From a virus, in IMG/VR virus record IMGVR_UViG_3300036846_001057, positions 1 through 26,800 of that record: DNA of 26,800 bases, one strand, 5' to 3'. Numbering within the stretch: position 1 is the first letter of the stretch; each line of letters starts with the position of its first letter. The translations under genes were made by a program, and so were the position numbers. Of this stretch, positions 1-7,114 are shown piece after piece. A model generated the notes under the pieces. The model had not been told where the DNA came from. It did no database searches and saw nothing but the letters and a program-made list of their open reading frames with translations.

Positions 1-263
1 CCGCCTCCGACGCCTTGAAGCGGTGCTGCATCAACCTCGGTAACCAGTTCGGCCTGTCCCTGTATGACCAGGGCTCCACCCGCGACGTGATCCGGGGCGT
101 CGTCCCCCGACCCAAGGTCCTGTCCACAGGACCAGACGAGGGGTTGACCGACGAGCAGAAGGCGAATCTGGAACACTCCCTCGGCGCCACCGAGGTCACC
201 GACACGCAATCCGCCACCGAGGAGCAGGCCGGGATGCCGAGCCAGCAGGAGGTCGGGGCGTGA
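1..263 (+). CDS. Probable Rad52/Sak-type single-strand annealing protein, C-terminal fragment
   Basis: Only the C-terminal end is present; the frame is open to the left edge and the first readable residues are ASDALKRCCINLGNQFGLSL. The SDALKR...LGNQFG.SLY pattern resembles the conserved helix of Rad52/Sak-family phage annealing proteins, which anneal single-stranded DNA during phage recombination. After it comes a low-complexity Glu/Gln/Thr-rich tail ending in EEQAGMPSQQEVGA. A copy of the palindromic repeat (116-133) lies inside the coding sequence and is translated as part of this tail (KVLSTGPD). The stop overlaps the GTG start of the next gene. Neighbouring Cas4-like exonuclease fits a recombination/replication block. 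The family call rests on a short motif only, so another annealing-protein family is possible. Confidence 0.5.
   Translation, partial: ASDALKRCCINLGNQFGLSLYDQGSTRDVIRGVVPRPKVLSTGPDEGLTDEQKANLEHSLGATEVTDTQSATEEQAGMPSQQEVGA
116..133. repeat. Dyad repeat copy 1 (asymmetric centre CC)
   Basis: GGTCCTGTCCACAGGACC, with 8-bp perfect half-sites and a central CC that breaks symmetry. It lies inside the coding sequence of the annealing-protein fragment, not next to a start codon. Confidence 0.9.
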
Positions 264-397
264 ACGGGGCACCGATCTGGTGTCCCGAATGCATCCAGGG
301 CAAACACCAGAACTGCACCGGGCAAGCCTGGGACTTCGACACCGACACCCCCACTCGCTGCGAATGCACCGACGAGCAGCACTATGCCGATGGGTAG
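260..397 (+). CDS. Small Cys-rich protein, possible zinc-binding
   Basis: A 45-residue frame starting at GTG, with AGGAGG (247-252) seven bases upstream and a GTGA overlap with the preceding stop. It contains CPEC near residue 8 and later C, C and CEC, arranged like a small zinc ribbon. This arrangement, plus the strong ribosome site, is the reason to accept so short a gene. No specific function is recognised. It overlaps the next small gene slightly, as in a tightly packed early operon. Confidence 0.6.
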   Translation: MNGAPIWCPECIQGKHQNCTGQAWDFDTDTPTRCECTDEQHYADG

Positions 398-578
398 GCC
401 GATGATCACCTGGCGGCAGGTGATCCTCCAGTTCGGATGCACCCGCTGCGGTGCACCACCCGGCGAGTCCTGTCGCACCGACTCGGGACATCGGAGGTAC
501 GAGCCACACAAGGACAGGTCAGAACTTGCCAGCGAGTACGGATGGAGGATGCTCGATGACCGACTCCGCCCTGTCTGA
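384..578 (+). CDS. Small zinc-finger-like phage protein
   Basis: Up to 64 residues. It carries CTRCGAPPGESCRTDSG followed by PH and R, the C-x2-C-x7-C...H pattern common in small actinophage zinc-binding proteins of unknown role. The start is uncertain: ATG at 384 is used here, but in-frame ATGs at 390 and 402 are possible; the 402 start has a weak purine stretch just upstream. Its 3' end overlaps the start of the exonuclease gene by 23 nt, suggesting translational coupling. Confidence 0.6.
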   Translation: MPMGRPMITWRQVILQFGCTRCGAPPGESCRTDSGHRRYEPHKDRSELASEYGWRMLDDRLRPV

Positions 579-1530
579 ACGGTTCATGGACGACGACGAG
601 CAGGCGCTCGCCTTCGCCGTCTACGACGCGATCCAGCAGACCTCCACCTACTCCGAACGCAGCCAACAGTCTGCCGACTTCCGAATCGGGATCTCCGACC
701 TCGGCTACTGCAGCGAGAAGGTCCGCCGGATGCTGGCCGGAATCCCCGAACCACCCACCGACAAGTTGCCCGCGTTCCTCGGCACCGCGATCGGCGACCA
801 CGTCGAACAGGCGGTGGTGGCAAAACTGTGGCCGACCGCGATCCGGCAGGCCACCGTCACCCTCGACCTGACCGGAGAGTCTGGCAGGAACTACACCCTG
901 ACCGGGCACCCCGACCTGATCGAACCGTCCGGGATCCTGCTGGACGTCAAAACCTCCCGGGGTCTGTCCGTGGCGGAACGGAACGGGCCGTCCCAGCAGC
1001 AGCAGTTCCAGCGCCACTGCTACGCCCTGGGTGCCTGGCTCGCTGGGCTGTTCGACCCCGGCGTCACCCTCGACGACGTCCGAGTCGCCAACGTGTGGGT
1101 CGACCGGGGCGGAGACGAACGCCGAGCCCACTGCCATATGGAGCCGTACTCCCCGGACGTGGTCACCCAGGCCGGGTTCTGGGTCGACGACCTGGTCTAC
1201 GCCTACCTCCACGGTGAGACCGCCAGGAAGGAACCAGCGATCCCGGTCTGCCAGGCCACCTGCGGACACTTCCGGGACTGCCGTGCCTACGAGGCGCTGA
1301 CCGCGTCCGGCCTGATCGACGACCCGGACGTGGTCACCGCAGCCCAGGTATACCGGGATGCGCTGGACCTGGAACGTCAGGCAGCCCAGATGAAAGACGA
1401 AGCCAAGTCCGCGCTGACCGGGGTCGAAGGATCCACTGGCAAGTTCCATATCCGCTGGATCCACGTCAACGGCGGACACGTCGAGTTCGACCGCAAGGCA
1501 TCCGACCGTCTCGAAGTACGTCCCATCTAG
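556..1530 (+). CDS. Cas4-like PD-(D/E)XK exonuclease with Fe-S cysteines
   Basis: A 324-residue protein of the RecB/Cas4 nuclease superfamily. Visible motifs in order: Cys52 (GYCSE), His82 in GDHVE, Asp120 in GHPDL, the catalytic Asp130-x-Lys132 in LLDVKTS, the QxxxY motif Gln152-Tyr156, and a C-terminal cysteine set Cys232, Cys236, Cys242. One N-terminal plus three C-terminal cysteines is the typical 4Fe-4S arrangement of Cas4 and AddB-type nucleases. Phage members are thought to resect DNA ends for recombination, which fits the annealing protein upstream. The start is chosen because GGAGG lies seven bases before ATG 556. No CRISPR array is present, so a role in spacer acquisition is not implied. 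A charged helical tail follows the cysteines (about residues 260-290). Confidence 0.85.
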   Translation: MTDSALSERFMDDDEQALAFAVYDAIQQTSTYSERSQQSADFRIGISDLGYCSEKVRRMLAGIPEPPTDKLPAFLGTAIGDHVEQAVVAKLWPTAIRQATVTLDLTGESGRNYTLTGHPDLIEPSGILLDVKTSRGLSVAERNGPSQQQQFQRHCYALGAWLAGLFDPGVTLDDVRVANVWVDRGGDERRAHCHMEPYSPDVVTQAGFWVDDLVYAYLHGETARKEPAIPVCQATCGHFRDCRAYEALTASGLIDDPDVVTAAQVYRDALDLERQAAQMKDEAKSALTGVEGSTGKFHIRWIHVNGGHVEFDRKASDRLEVRPI

Positions 1531-1721
1531 GAAAACGGCATCACGAGCAAGAGGTGCACACTAAAGCCAGGTCCCTTCCCGGAGCGACGAATCCCCCCAC
1601 GGCGTGACGGGGAGGGTTGGCGGGTTCCGCCAACACCGCCGCCCCGCCCCATGCCGGGCGGCGGTGCCCACCCCTCACTACTGAGACGACGGTCTCGACC
1701 ATCTATGACGGGAGCAACCGC
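1531..1721 (+). other. 191-bp intergenic region with GC-rich hairpins
   Basis: This is the longest gap in the left block. It holds two adjacent inverted repeats: TTGGCGG-GTT-CCGCCAA (1617-1633, 7-bp stem, 3-nt loop) and an 11-bp perfect stem CACCGCCGCCC / GGGCGGCGGTG (1634-1666, 11-nt loop). No run of T follows, so this is not a classical intrinsic terminator. The region could be a leader RNA structure, a processing site or a Rho-type terminator. No promoter could be assigned with confidence. Confidence 0.5.
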
Positions 1722-2036
1722 ATGCCAGCCGAACACGCCCTGATCGTTCCGCCCGAAGGGTTATTGGAGATCGTCCACGGGAACAACCCCATCAACATCG
1801 GAGCCACTCTTCGGCTCCGTACAGATGGGGTACTTGTGCACGTCCAACACCCGAAGTGCACCGCGTCCTACCTGGTCAACGACCACGGACAGTTGAACCC
1901 CCGTGCGCGTGGCGCCTTCCAGTTCATGACCGGTGCTTCCATGATGTTCACCGGCCCCGTGATGTTCACGGAGGTCGACGAACACCTGGTCGGCGAGGTC
2001 GTCGGCATGCTGTCCCTGTCCGACCAGGTCCTGTGA
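1722..2036 (+). CDS. Hypothetical phage protein, 104 aa
   Basis: The start ATG is preceded by GGGAG eight bases upstream. The protein is a compact soluble domain (PAEHALIVPPEGLLEIVHG...) with alternating hydrophobic segments suggesting a mainly beta fold, and a Met-rich stretch FQFMTGASMMFTGPVMF. No signal peptide, membrane segment or known motif was recognised. It follows the hairpin-rich gap, so it may head a separate transcription unit. Its stop codon lies inside dyad repeat copy 2. Confidence 0.65.
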   Translation: MPAEHALIVPPEGLLEIVHGNNPINIGATLRLRTDGVLVHVQHPKCTASYLVNDHGQLNPRARGAFQFMTGASMMFTGPVMFTEVDEHLVGEVVGMLSLSDQVL

Positions 2037-2045
2037 ACAGGACCT
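2026..2045. repeat. Dyad repeat copy 2 (asymmetric centre GA)
   Basis: AGGTCCTGTGAACAGGACCT. The TGA stop of the upstream gene (2034-2036) lies in its centre. Its right arm supplies an AGGA six bases before the TTG start of the next gene, so it may contribute a ribosome site. Confidence 0.9.
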
Positions 2046-2048
2046 GCC

Positions 2049-2363
2049 TTGCACCGAGCGACCTACCACTACTTCGGCGGACTCATCCACCAGGTGACCT
2101 GCACCTGCGGAGAACGATCCCCTCACGGCACCAAGCAACAGGTCGAAGACTGGGCGCTGCACCACGCCGTGGAGGTGCAACAACTCCGGGCGCGACTCCG
2201 AGGCCGGAGCCCTTCCCTGTTCTCCCAGCACGCCTGGTTCACCCGGCAGGCGAACAACCCCGACAACAACGACACAGACCGGATGCTGTGGCAGATCCTC
2301 GCCGACGAGTTGGTGTCCCGGATACCAGACCCCGACCCCGACGACCAACCATCCCTGTGGTGA
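2049..2363 (+). CDS. Hypothetical protein with CxC and HH residues
   Basis: A 104-residue frame starting at TTG 2049. This is the only plausible start after the in-frame stop at 2036 and before the conserved-looking region. The N-terminus has VTCTCGE and then WALHHAV, a possible metal site, followed by an amphipathic helical stretch and an acidic Pro/Asp tail. The usual ribosome site is replaced by AGGA from the palindromic repeat. No family recognised. It sits in a run of three small genes directly before the convergent junction with the late genes. Confidence 0.6.
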   Translation: MHRATYHYFGGLIHQVTCTCGERSPHGTKQQVEDWALHHAVEVQQLRARLRGRSPSLFSQHAWFTRQANNPDNNDTDRMLWQILADELVSRIPDPDPDDQPSLW

Positions 2364-2373
2364 GGAGACACCA

Positions 2374-2676
2374 ATGACCCGACTGATCCCGGCAGCAACC
2401 CAACTCATGAACGAGGTCGCCAACACAGGCCGGATGTTCAAGATCAGGCCCGGCGAACCAGACGGCTACGGGTTCGTCCGCCGGATCACGTTCGATCCAC
2501 GGACCTCGAAGTGGCTGGTCCCGATCCTCGACGCAGTCAACGACCCCCGGATCCGACAGGTCATCTACACCGGCAGTGGCCGTGCCGAAGTCCGGTTCGT
2601 CGGCGACACCCGCGCCGACTACAAGGACCCGTTCGGTCTCGCCGCCGTGGACAAGGTCCTCAACAGCGAGGACTAG
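2374..2676 (+). CDS. Hypothetical phage protein, 100 aa
   Basis: ATG 2374 is preceded by GAGGAGA, and the upstream stop is 10 bases away, so the gene is translationally linked to its neighbour. The protein starts MTRLIPAATQLMNEVANTGR and is a small alpha/beta soluble protein with no motif I can name. Its TAG stop (2674-2676) overlaps the TAG stop of the - strand fibre gene in the palindrome ACTAGT, so the early rightward and late leftward blocks meet here with no spacer. Confidence 0.65.
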   Translation: MTRLIPAATQLMNEVANTGRMFKIRPGEPDGYGFVRRITFDPRTSKWLVPILDAVNDPRIRQVIYTGSGRAEVRFVGDTRADYKDPFGLAAVDKVLNSED

Positions 2677-3599
2677 TACAGGTACGCCGTCACGTAGCCG
2701 GTAACGTTCGCGCCCACCGCCGGGGCACCCCCGATCAGATTGAACACTGTCCCGATCACCGTCGACCCGGACGTCCCCAGCACCGCGACCTGCGCTGCCG
2801 TGCCGGTCTCCTGGAACGACAGCGACAACACACCCGCGAACCCGGTCAAGTCGGTCGCCCCCAACACCGTGAACACACCAGACGAGTCGGCGGTGGCGTT
2901 CACCGGGACCATCTTGATAGTGATCGGAGTCCCGGAGTACGGGCCGCTGATCTGCAGGAACACCGGCGACGGGGGGATGAACGTGACCTGGGTCAGCAGC
3001 GGCTTCCATGCCGACCCGTCGTAGTAGTCGACGTGCCCAGGGTTGGAGGCCAGGATCGACAGGCTGTTCAACACCGCTGCCGGGGTCATCGCCGCCCGTG
3101 CGGTGGCGTCCGCGAAGTGCCGGACCACCGCCCCCATCCCAGCATCAGACAGGCCCACCCCACTGGCACTGGTCTGCACCAGCCGGGAGGCGTCCGGGAC
3201 GATCGTCAACGGACTCCCAGCAGAACCGTCACCCGTCAACGCCGGACCGTGGGACACCGCCCCGGTCGGGGCCGTCGTCGGAGCCTGCGCCGTCCACTGG
3301 TTGCTGGCCGTGTTGAACCCGAGCACCTGGCCGTTGGTCGGAGCCGGAGCGTTGACGTCGGGAATGTTGGTCAACTTCGCGGTCGCCGCGTACGCCGTCG
3401 ACAGCACCCACGGGTCGGCAGAGTCACCGGTCCCGGTCAACGTCAGATCGAACTGGGCGGTGTCGTTGACCGCGAACGCCACGTCGGCAGATAGCAGGAA
3501 CGGGTCGCCTGCCGAACCCGAACCGGTGACCGACATGTGCCCGTCGGCAGCGGAAGCAATCTTGCAGGCGCAGGTGGCGCCCTGGCAGCAACTCGGCAT
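2673..3599 (-). CDS. Tail fibre / minor tail protein
   Basis: 308 residues. It begins MPSCCQGATCACKI and continues with Ser/Thr/Gly/Ala-rich, beta-prone sequence containing GSGSAGDPFLLSADV and GTGDSADPWVLSTAY, two copies of a (G)TGSADPxxLS-type repeat typical of trimeric phage fibres. NGQVLGFNTASNQWTAQAP matches a common fibre motif. It is the last gene of the leftward structural run and probably a receptor-binding or fibre component. The start is supported by GAGAGGAA just upstream, and dyad repeat copy 3 ends 14 bases before it. No enzymatic domain is visible. Confidence 0.7.
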   Translation of the reverse strand: MPSCCQGATCACKIASAADGHMSVTGSGSAGDPFLLSADVAFAVNDTAQFDLTLTGTGDSADPWVLSTAYAATAKLTNIPDVNAPAPTNGQVLGFNTASNQWTAQAPTTAPTGAVSHGPALTGDGSAGSPLTIVPDASRLVQTSASGVGLSDAGMGAVVRHFADATARAAMTPAAVLNSLSILASNPGHVDYYDGSAWKPLLTQVTFIPPSPVFLQISGPYSGTPITIKMVPVNATADSSGVFTVLGATDLTGFAGVLSLSFQETGTAAQVAVLGTSGSTVIGTVFNLIGGAPAVGANVTGYVTAYLY

Positions 3600-3612
3600 C
3601 TCGGTTCCTCTC

Positions 3613-3631
3613 AGGTCCTGTGCACAGGACT
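3613..3631. repeat. Dyad repeat copy 3 (symmetric centre)
   Basis: AGGTCCTGTGCACAGGACT on the + strand. The 18-bp core (3614-3631) ends 14 nt upstream of the - strand start codon at 3599, next to its ribosome site. Confidence 0.95.
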
Positions 3632-3651
3632 TCTCGCAGGGTAGGGCATGG

Positions 3652-4821
3652 CTAGGTCTTGATCAGATAGTTCAGGGACAGGCTGGGCGGCAGGTTGGCT
3701 AGCGGTGCCGATGTGCCGGGACCACTGCCGACCGGAGCGGTGATGGTGGCGACCACAGAGCCGGTGGACCGTTGGACGACAGCGTTGGCGACACCGGCGG
3801 TGCCACCGCCCACGTCGAGGCTGTGGGTGTGGGCAGGCAGGTTCGTGCCGCCGATGGTGACCTGGTCGGCACCGGCGGTCACCCCCAACGCACGGGCAGT
3901 ACCAGACGGCTGGCTGGTACCGACCCCGAGCGGGAACCGGCCCCGCAGATCCGGCAACGTGAAGTTGCCGCTGGCCGCTGGGCCGTAGGTGGTTCCGATC
4001 AGCGCGTACAAGCCCGGGTAGGTGGCCTGCGCCACCGCCGACCCGTCACAGATCAGGTAGCCAGCCGGTGCCACAGAACCCGCGTACATGCTGACCGTGC
4101 CGACTGGCACCGTCGAAGCCGGTGCGGTCTGGATCGACGACGACGACTTGTCGGCCCACAGAGTGCCGCCCCGGCTCACCCCAGCCCAGTTCCCGTCCAT
4201 CAGCATCGCCACGGCACCGGTGTCATCGGAGCCGGGAACCACGAACGAGACGTTGAACTTCTGCCAGGCCGTCGTCAACGACAGAATCTGGGTCTGCATG
4301 TGGGTGGCCGAGTCCAGCACAGTCGGCGGGCCGACCGCCGACATGAACCCGAACGACAGGCGCGGTCCGCCTGCTGCTGTAGACGAGGTCCGTGCCCAGA
4401 TGGACAGGGTGACCACCGACCCGGCGCTGGCCGCGAAGTTGGACGACGCGATCCATTGGGCGTCGCCGACCTTCAAGATCGTCGACACCGACGCCCCGGT
4501 CCCGTCCACCGTGGTGACAGAGTCGGAGGTGTAGTTCGGGGTTCCGTTGCAGTACGAGAACCCCCAGTTGTTCGGCACCGGACGGGACGCCACCCCACCG
4601 GTCTGACAGAACCCACCCGACGTTGACGCAGCAGTGCCGTCGAACCCGGCGTTCAGATGCAGGCTGTCCGGCAGCGGGACCAGCGGACGCTCCACACCGG
4701 AAGCGTCGAGCACGTAGTAGTTGCCGTCCGCTTTCGGGTACAGCGACTGTGCCCCCGCCTCCGGAGTCGCCGGGGTGACCGCGAGTTGCAGCATCCGCAT
4801 CGCGGACGCGAACAGTGGCAT
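3652..4821 (-). CDS. Tail fibre with phage tail collar domain
   Basis: 389 residues. A central segment (about 60-228) looks like a jelly-roll or carbohydrate-binding module (LSIWARTSS, WQKFNVSFVVPG). Residues 239-300 form a clear tail collar domain: PVGTVSMYAGSVAPAGYL, ICDGSAV, YPGLYALIGTTYG, then FTLPDLRGRFPLG. The HTH dipeptide pattern in LPAHTHS (about 329-334) follows, as in many collar-domain fibres where such His residues bind metal. The ATG overlaps the TGA of the upstream fibre gene (TGATG), so the two are translationally coupled. Likely a receptor-binding fibre at the tail tip. Confidence 0.85.
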   Translation of the reverse strand: MPLFASAMRMLQLAVTPATPEAGAQSLYPKADGNYYVLDASGVERPLVPLPDSLHLNAGFDGTAASTSGGFCQTGGVASRPVPNNWGFSYCNGTPNYTSDSVTTVDGTGASVSTILKVGDAQWIASSNFAASAGSVVTLSIWARTSSTAAGGPRLSFGFMSAVGPPTVLDSATHMQTQILSLTTAWQKFNVSFVVPGSDDTGAVAMLMDGNWAGVSRGGTLWADKSSSSIQTAPASTVPVGTVSMYAGSVAPAGYLICDGSAVAQATYPGLYALIGTTYGPAASGNFTLPDLRGRFPLGVGTSQPSGTARALGVTAGADQVTIGGTNLPAHTHSLDVGGGTAGVANAVVQRSTGSVVATITAPVGSGPGTSAPLANLPPSLSLNYLIKT

Positions 4822-6404
4822 CAGACGCCGCCCACCATCACCGACACGGCGTAGGCGTTCGCAGCGATCGCCACGTCCGCCTTCACCTGGAACACGTCGG
4901 CGGGGTCGGTGATCCGCCAGTCCAGGAAGATGTCGCCCTGAGACGTGGACCCGCCGTAGGTGGCGAACGTGACCACGTAGATCCCGGACGCCACATACGG
5001 GATGCCGGGCACCGTGGTCCAGGTGCCGGGGGTCGCCATCGCCGGGATCACCGCCCAGAAGTAGCCCGGGACGCCCAACGCCACCCGAGCCGCCGAGGCG
5101 GTCGCACCACCGGTGCCGCCCTTGGCGATCGGCAGAGTGCCGGTCACCTTCGCGCTGGTCAGGTCGACCGCCCCGTTGGCGAGTTGGGTGGCTCCGATCC
5201 CGCCCGCCTTCACGTCCAGAATGTCGGAGGTGATCTCGATGGTGGTGTTGTCGACCCGCACGTCCAGAACGTTGCCAGTCTTCAACAGACCAGCACCGTC
5301 GACGATCGTCCCGGCCCCGGAGAACTGAGTCCAGGGGATCGGGGTGGTACCCAGGGTGCCGCCCTGGTCGGCGGTGGACACCCAGCCGGTGTCTGCGTTG
5401 ACGGTGCCCTGCTCGACGAACACGAACGCCGACGGCACCTCGCCCCAGGTGTCCATGTCGGTGGCCCGGGTGGCGACCCCGCCGGTCACGGTGTAGATAC
5501 CGTTCTGGAACGCCGAGGTCTGGTCCTTCAACAGCACCCGGTCCCCGGCGTTCAACGTCACCCCGTCCAGGGTGGTCAGGGTGGCGGTGTTCACGTTGAC
5601 GGTGGACGCCGCCCGGACCGACGCCTTGGCGTCCAATCCTTGGGCGGTCAGGTCGACGTAGTTCTTGGTGGCCGCGTCCTGCGGGCTCGTCGGGTCGGCC
5701 ACCCCGGTGATCTTCTGGGCGTTCAACGCGACCACACCGGTCACGTTCAGACCACCGCCGACGGTCAGCGTGTCGTCGGTCTTCAAGTTGTCTGCCGACA
5801 GTCGGTACAGGTTGGTGTCCGGGGCCGCTGCTCCGGAGCCGAAGTTGAGGAGACCACCAGCGGTGATATCCAGCCGGGGCTGGGTGTCACCGGTGACCTG
5901 TGCCTTGAACGAGTCCGCCGCTCCGTTCGGCCCGGTGTTGGTCAGCGTGGCCGCTGTCATCTGTCCGGCGCCCTGGACCGCGAAGTTGTTCTGTGCCTTC
6001 AACACCGTCGGGTTCGGGTAGTTGCCGCCCAGGTCACCGCCAGCCGCACCGTTCGGCGGCAGACTGCTGGGGACCACAGGGATCACCCCGGGAGCAATGT
6101 CCCCGGCCTGGATGGAACCGTCCACGATCTGTGTCGACCCGACCGTGGAGGCGTCCAGGTTCCACACCCCGGACGTGACGGTGATGACCCCCTTGTCGCC
6201 GTCGGTGACGTTGGAAGCGGTGCCACCGGACACGTTGTCCATCTGAACCCAGGCGCCGTTCAGATAGATCTTCACCTGCTTGTTGGCGGTGTCGTGCCAG
6301 ATCAGCCCCTCCACCGGAGTACCCAGCGCAGTGGCGGACTGCTCCGGGATCAGACCCTTGATCGGGATCCGGCTGGCGTCGATCTGGGCGAGGAAGGTGG
6401 GCAT
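4821..6404 (-). CDS. Tail fibre / minor tail protein
   Basis: 527 residues. The N-terminus MPTFLAQIDASRIPIKGLIP is followed by LIWHDTANKQVKIYLNGAW, typical of fibre head-binding regions. A GGDLGGNYPNP motif (about 122-132) is shared with two other fibres in this window. DAATKNYVD (243-251) is a widespread tail-fibre motif, and beta-repeats such as NGIYTVTGGVATRATDMD and PIAKGGTGGATASAARVALG follow. The C-terminal ~80 residues look like a compact beta domain that could contact the receptor. Coupled to the following gene by TGATG. No hydrolase signature seen. Confidence 0.8.
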   Translation of the reverse strand: MPTFLAQIDASRIPIKGLIPEQSATALGTPVEGLIWHDTANKQVKIYLNGAWVQMDNVSGGTASNVTDGDKGVITVTSGVWNLDASTVGSTQIVDGSIQAGDIAPGVIPVVPSSLPPNGAAGGDLGGNYPNPTVLKAQNNFAVQGAGQMTAATLTNTGPNGAADSFKAQVTGDTQPRLDITAGGLLNFGSGAAAPDTNLYRLSADNLKTDDTLTVGGGLNVTGVVALNAQKITGVADPTSPQDAATKNYVDLTAQGLDAKASVRAASTVNVNTATLTTLDGVTLNAGDRVLLKDQTSAFQNGIYTVTGGVATRATDMDTWGEVPSAFVFVEQGTVNADTGWVSTADQGGTLGTTPIPWTQFSGAGTIVDGAGLLKTGNVLDVRVDNTTIEITSDILDVKAGGIGATQLANGAVDLTSAKVTGTLPIAKGGTGGATASAARVALGVPGYFWAVIPAMATPGTWTTVPGIPYVASGIYVVTFATYGGSTSQGDIFLDWRITDPADVFQVKADVAIAANAYAVSVMVGGV

Positions 6405-6413
6405 CGTGAACTC

Positions 6414-7082
6414 CTAGGCGCTGACCCGGGCTACCCCGGTCGTTGGGTTGTACCAATGGATCTGGACGTTGTTGGCATCGACGTGCACCACGTCCCCGAA
6501 CATCTCCTGACCGGAGCCGTCGGTGGTGAACACCTGGACATACAACTTGTTGAGGTTGTGGGTGCAGGACCAGACCGTGGTTCCGGTGGCGAAGGAGAAT
6601 GTCTCCCCCGCGATCTGCGGATTCGGGTAGGTGCCAGTCAAGTCGCCGCCAGCCGGACCAGTCGGTCCCGCGCCACCGGCACCGCCAGTGACCGTCCAGT
6701 CGGTGTAGATGGGCTGGCCCCCGACCGGCGTGTAGAAGTACCGGATGTACTCCTCGCCGGTGATGTTGCCGGTGATCGGGTCGAACTGGTGAACCAGTTC
6801 ATACCCGGCGCCGTCGGTGGTGCCCTGGGTCTGGCCGATCCAATACTCGGTGTCGTCAGGAGAGTTGATCGACCCGGGCCGAGAGAAGTAGAAGCCGTTC
6901 AGTTGGCTGGCCGAACCCGACCAGTCCTGGATCTCCGCTGTGTACGGCGCGATCCCAGGCCCCAGAATGTCCGCAGCCGTATGGATCAGGGGACGCCGTT
7001 CCTCACGGAGCATCCGCTTCTCCATCTCCCGCATCCAGTCATCCATCGTGATCCGGGTGCGGTAGGAATTCTGACCACCCAC
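6414..7082 (-). CDS. Minor tail protein, 222 aa
   Basis: The start is GTG 7082, because AGGAGG lies directly upstream and dyad repeat copy 4 precedes it. A longer in-frame extension would read through the repeat. The N-terminus is a charged helix (MDDWMREMEKRMLREERR). Then comes a beta-rich region with GYELVHQFDPITGNITGEEY, a collagen-like GGAGGAGPTGPAGG stretch and the GGDLTGTYPNP motif (about 146-155). The C-terminus resembles the small C-terminal fold of many actinophage minor tail proteins (VWSCTHNLNKLYVQVFTTDG). Probably an adaptor or fibre subunit at the tail tip. Confidence 0.7.
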   Translation of the reverse strand: MGGQNSYRTRITMDDWMREMEKRMLREERRPLIHTAADILGPGIAPYTAEIQDWSGSASQLNGFYFSRPGSINSPDDTEYWIGQTQGTTDGAGYELVHQFDPITGNITGEEYIRYFYTPVGGQPIYTDWTVTGGAGGAGPTGPAGGDLTGTYPNPQIAGETFSFATGTTVWSCTHNLNKLYVQVFTTDGSGQEMFGDVVHVDANNVQIHWYNPTTGVARVSA

Positions 7083-7096
7083 TACTTCCTCCTCCT

Positions 7097-7114
7097 GGTC
7101 CTGTGCACAGGACC
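7097..7114. repeat. Dyad repeat copy 4 (symmetric centre)
   Basis: GGTCCTGTGCACAGGACC. It overlaps by one base the TAG stop of the upstream - strand gene (7114-7116) and ends 14 nt before the GTG start at 7082. Confidence 0.95.

Noticed and set aside
406-1479. A 357-codon frame antisense to the Cas4-like gene
   Set aside because: The + strand frame has all nuclease motifs and a good ribosome site; the antisense frame is a high-GC shadow.
1531-1721. tRNA gene in the left intergenic gap
   Set aside because: The hairpins do not form a cloverleaf, and no acceptor stem, T-arm consensus or anticodon arm can be placed.
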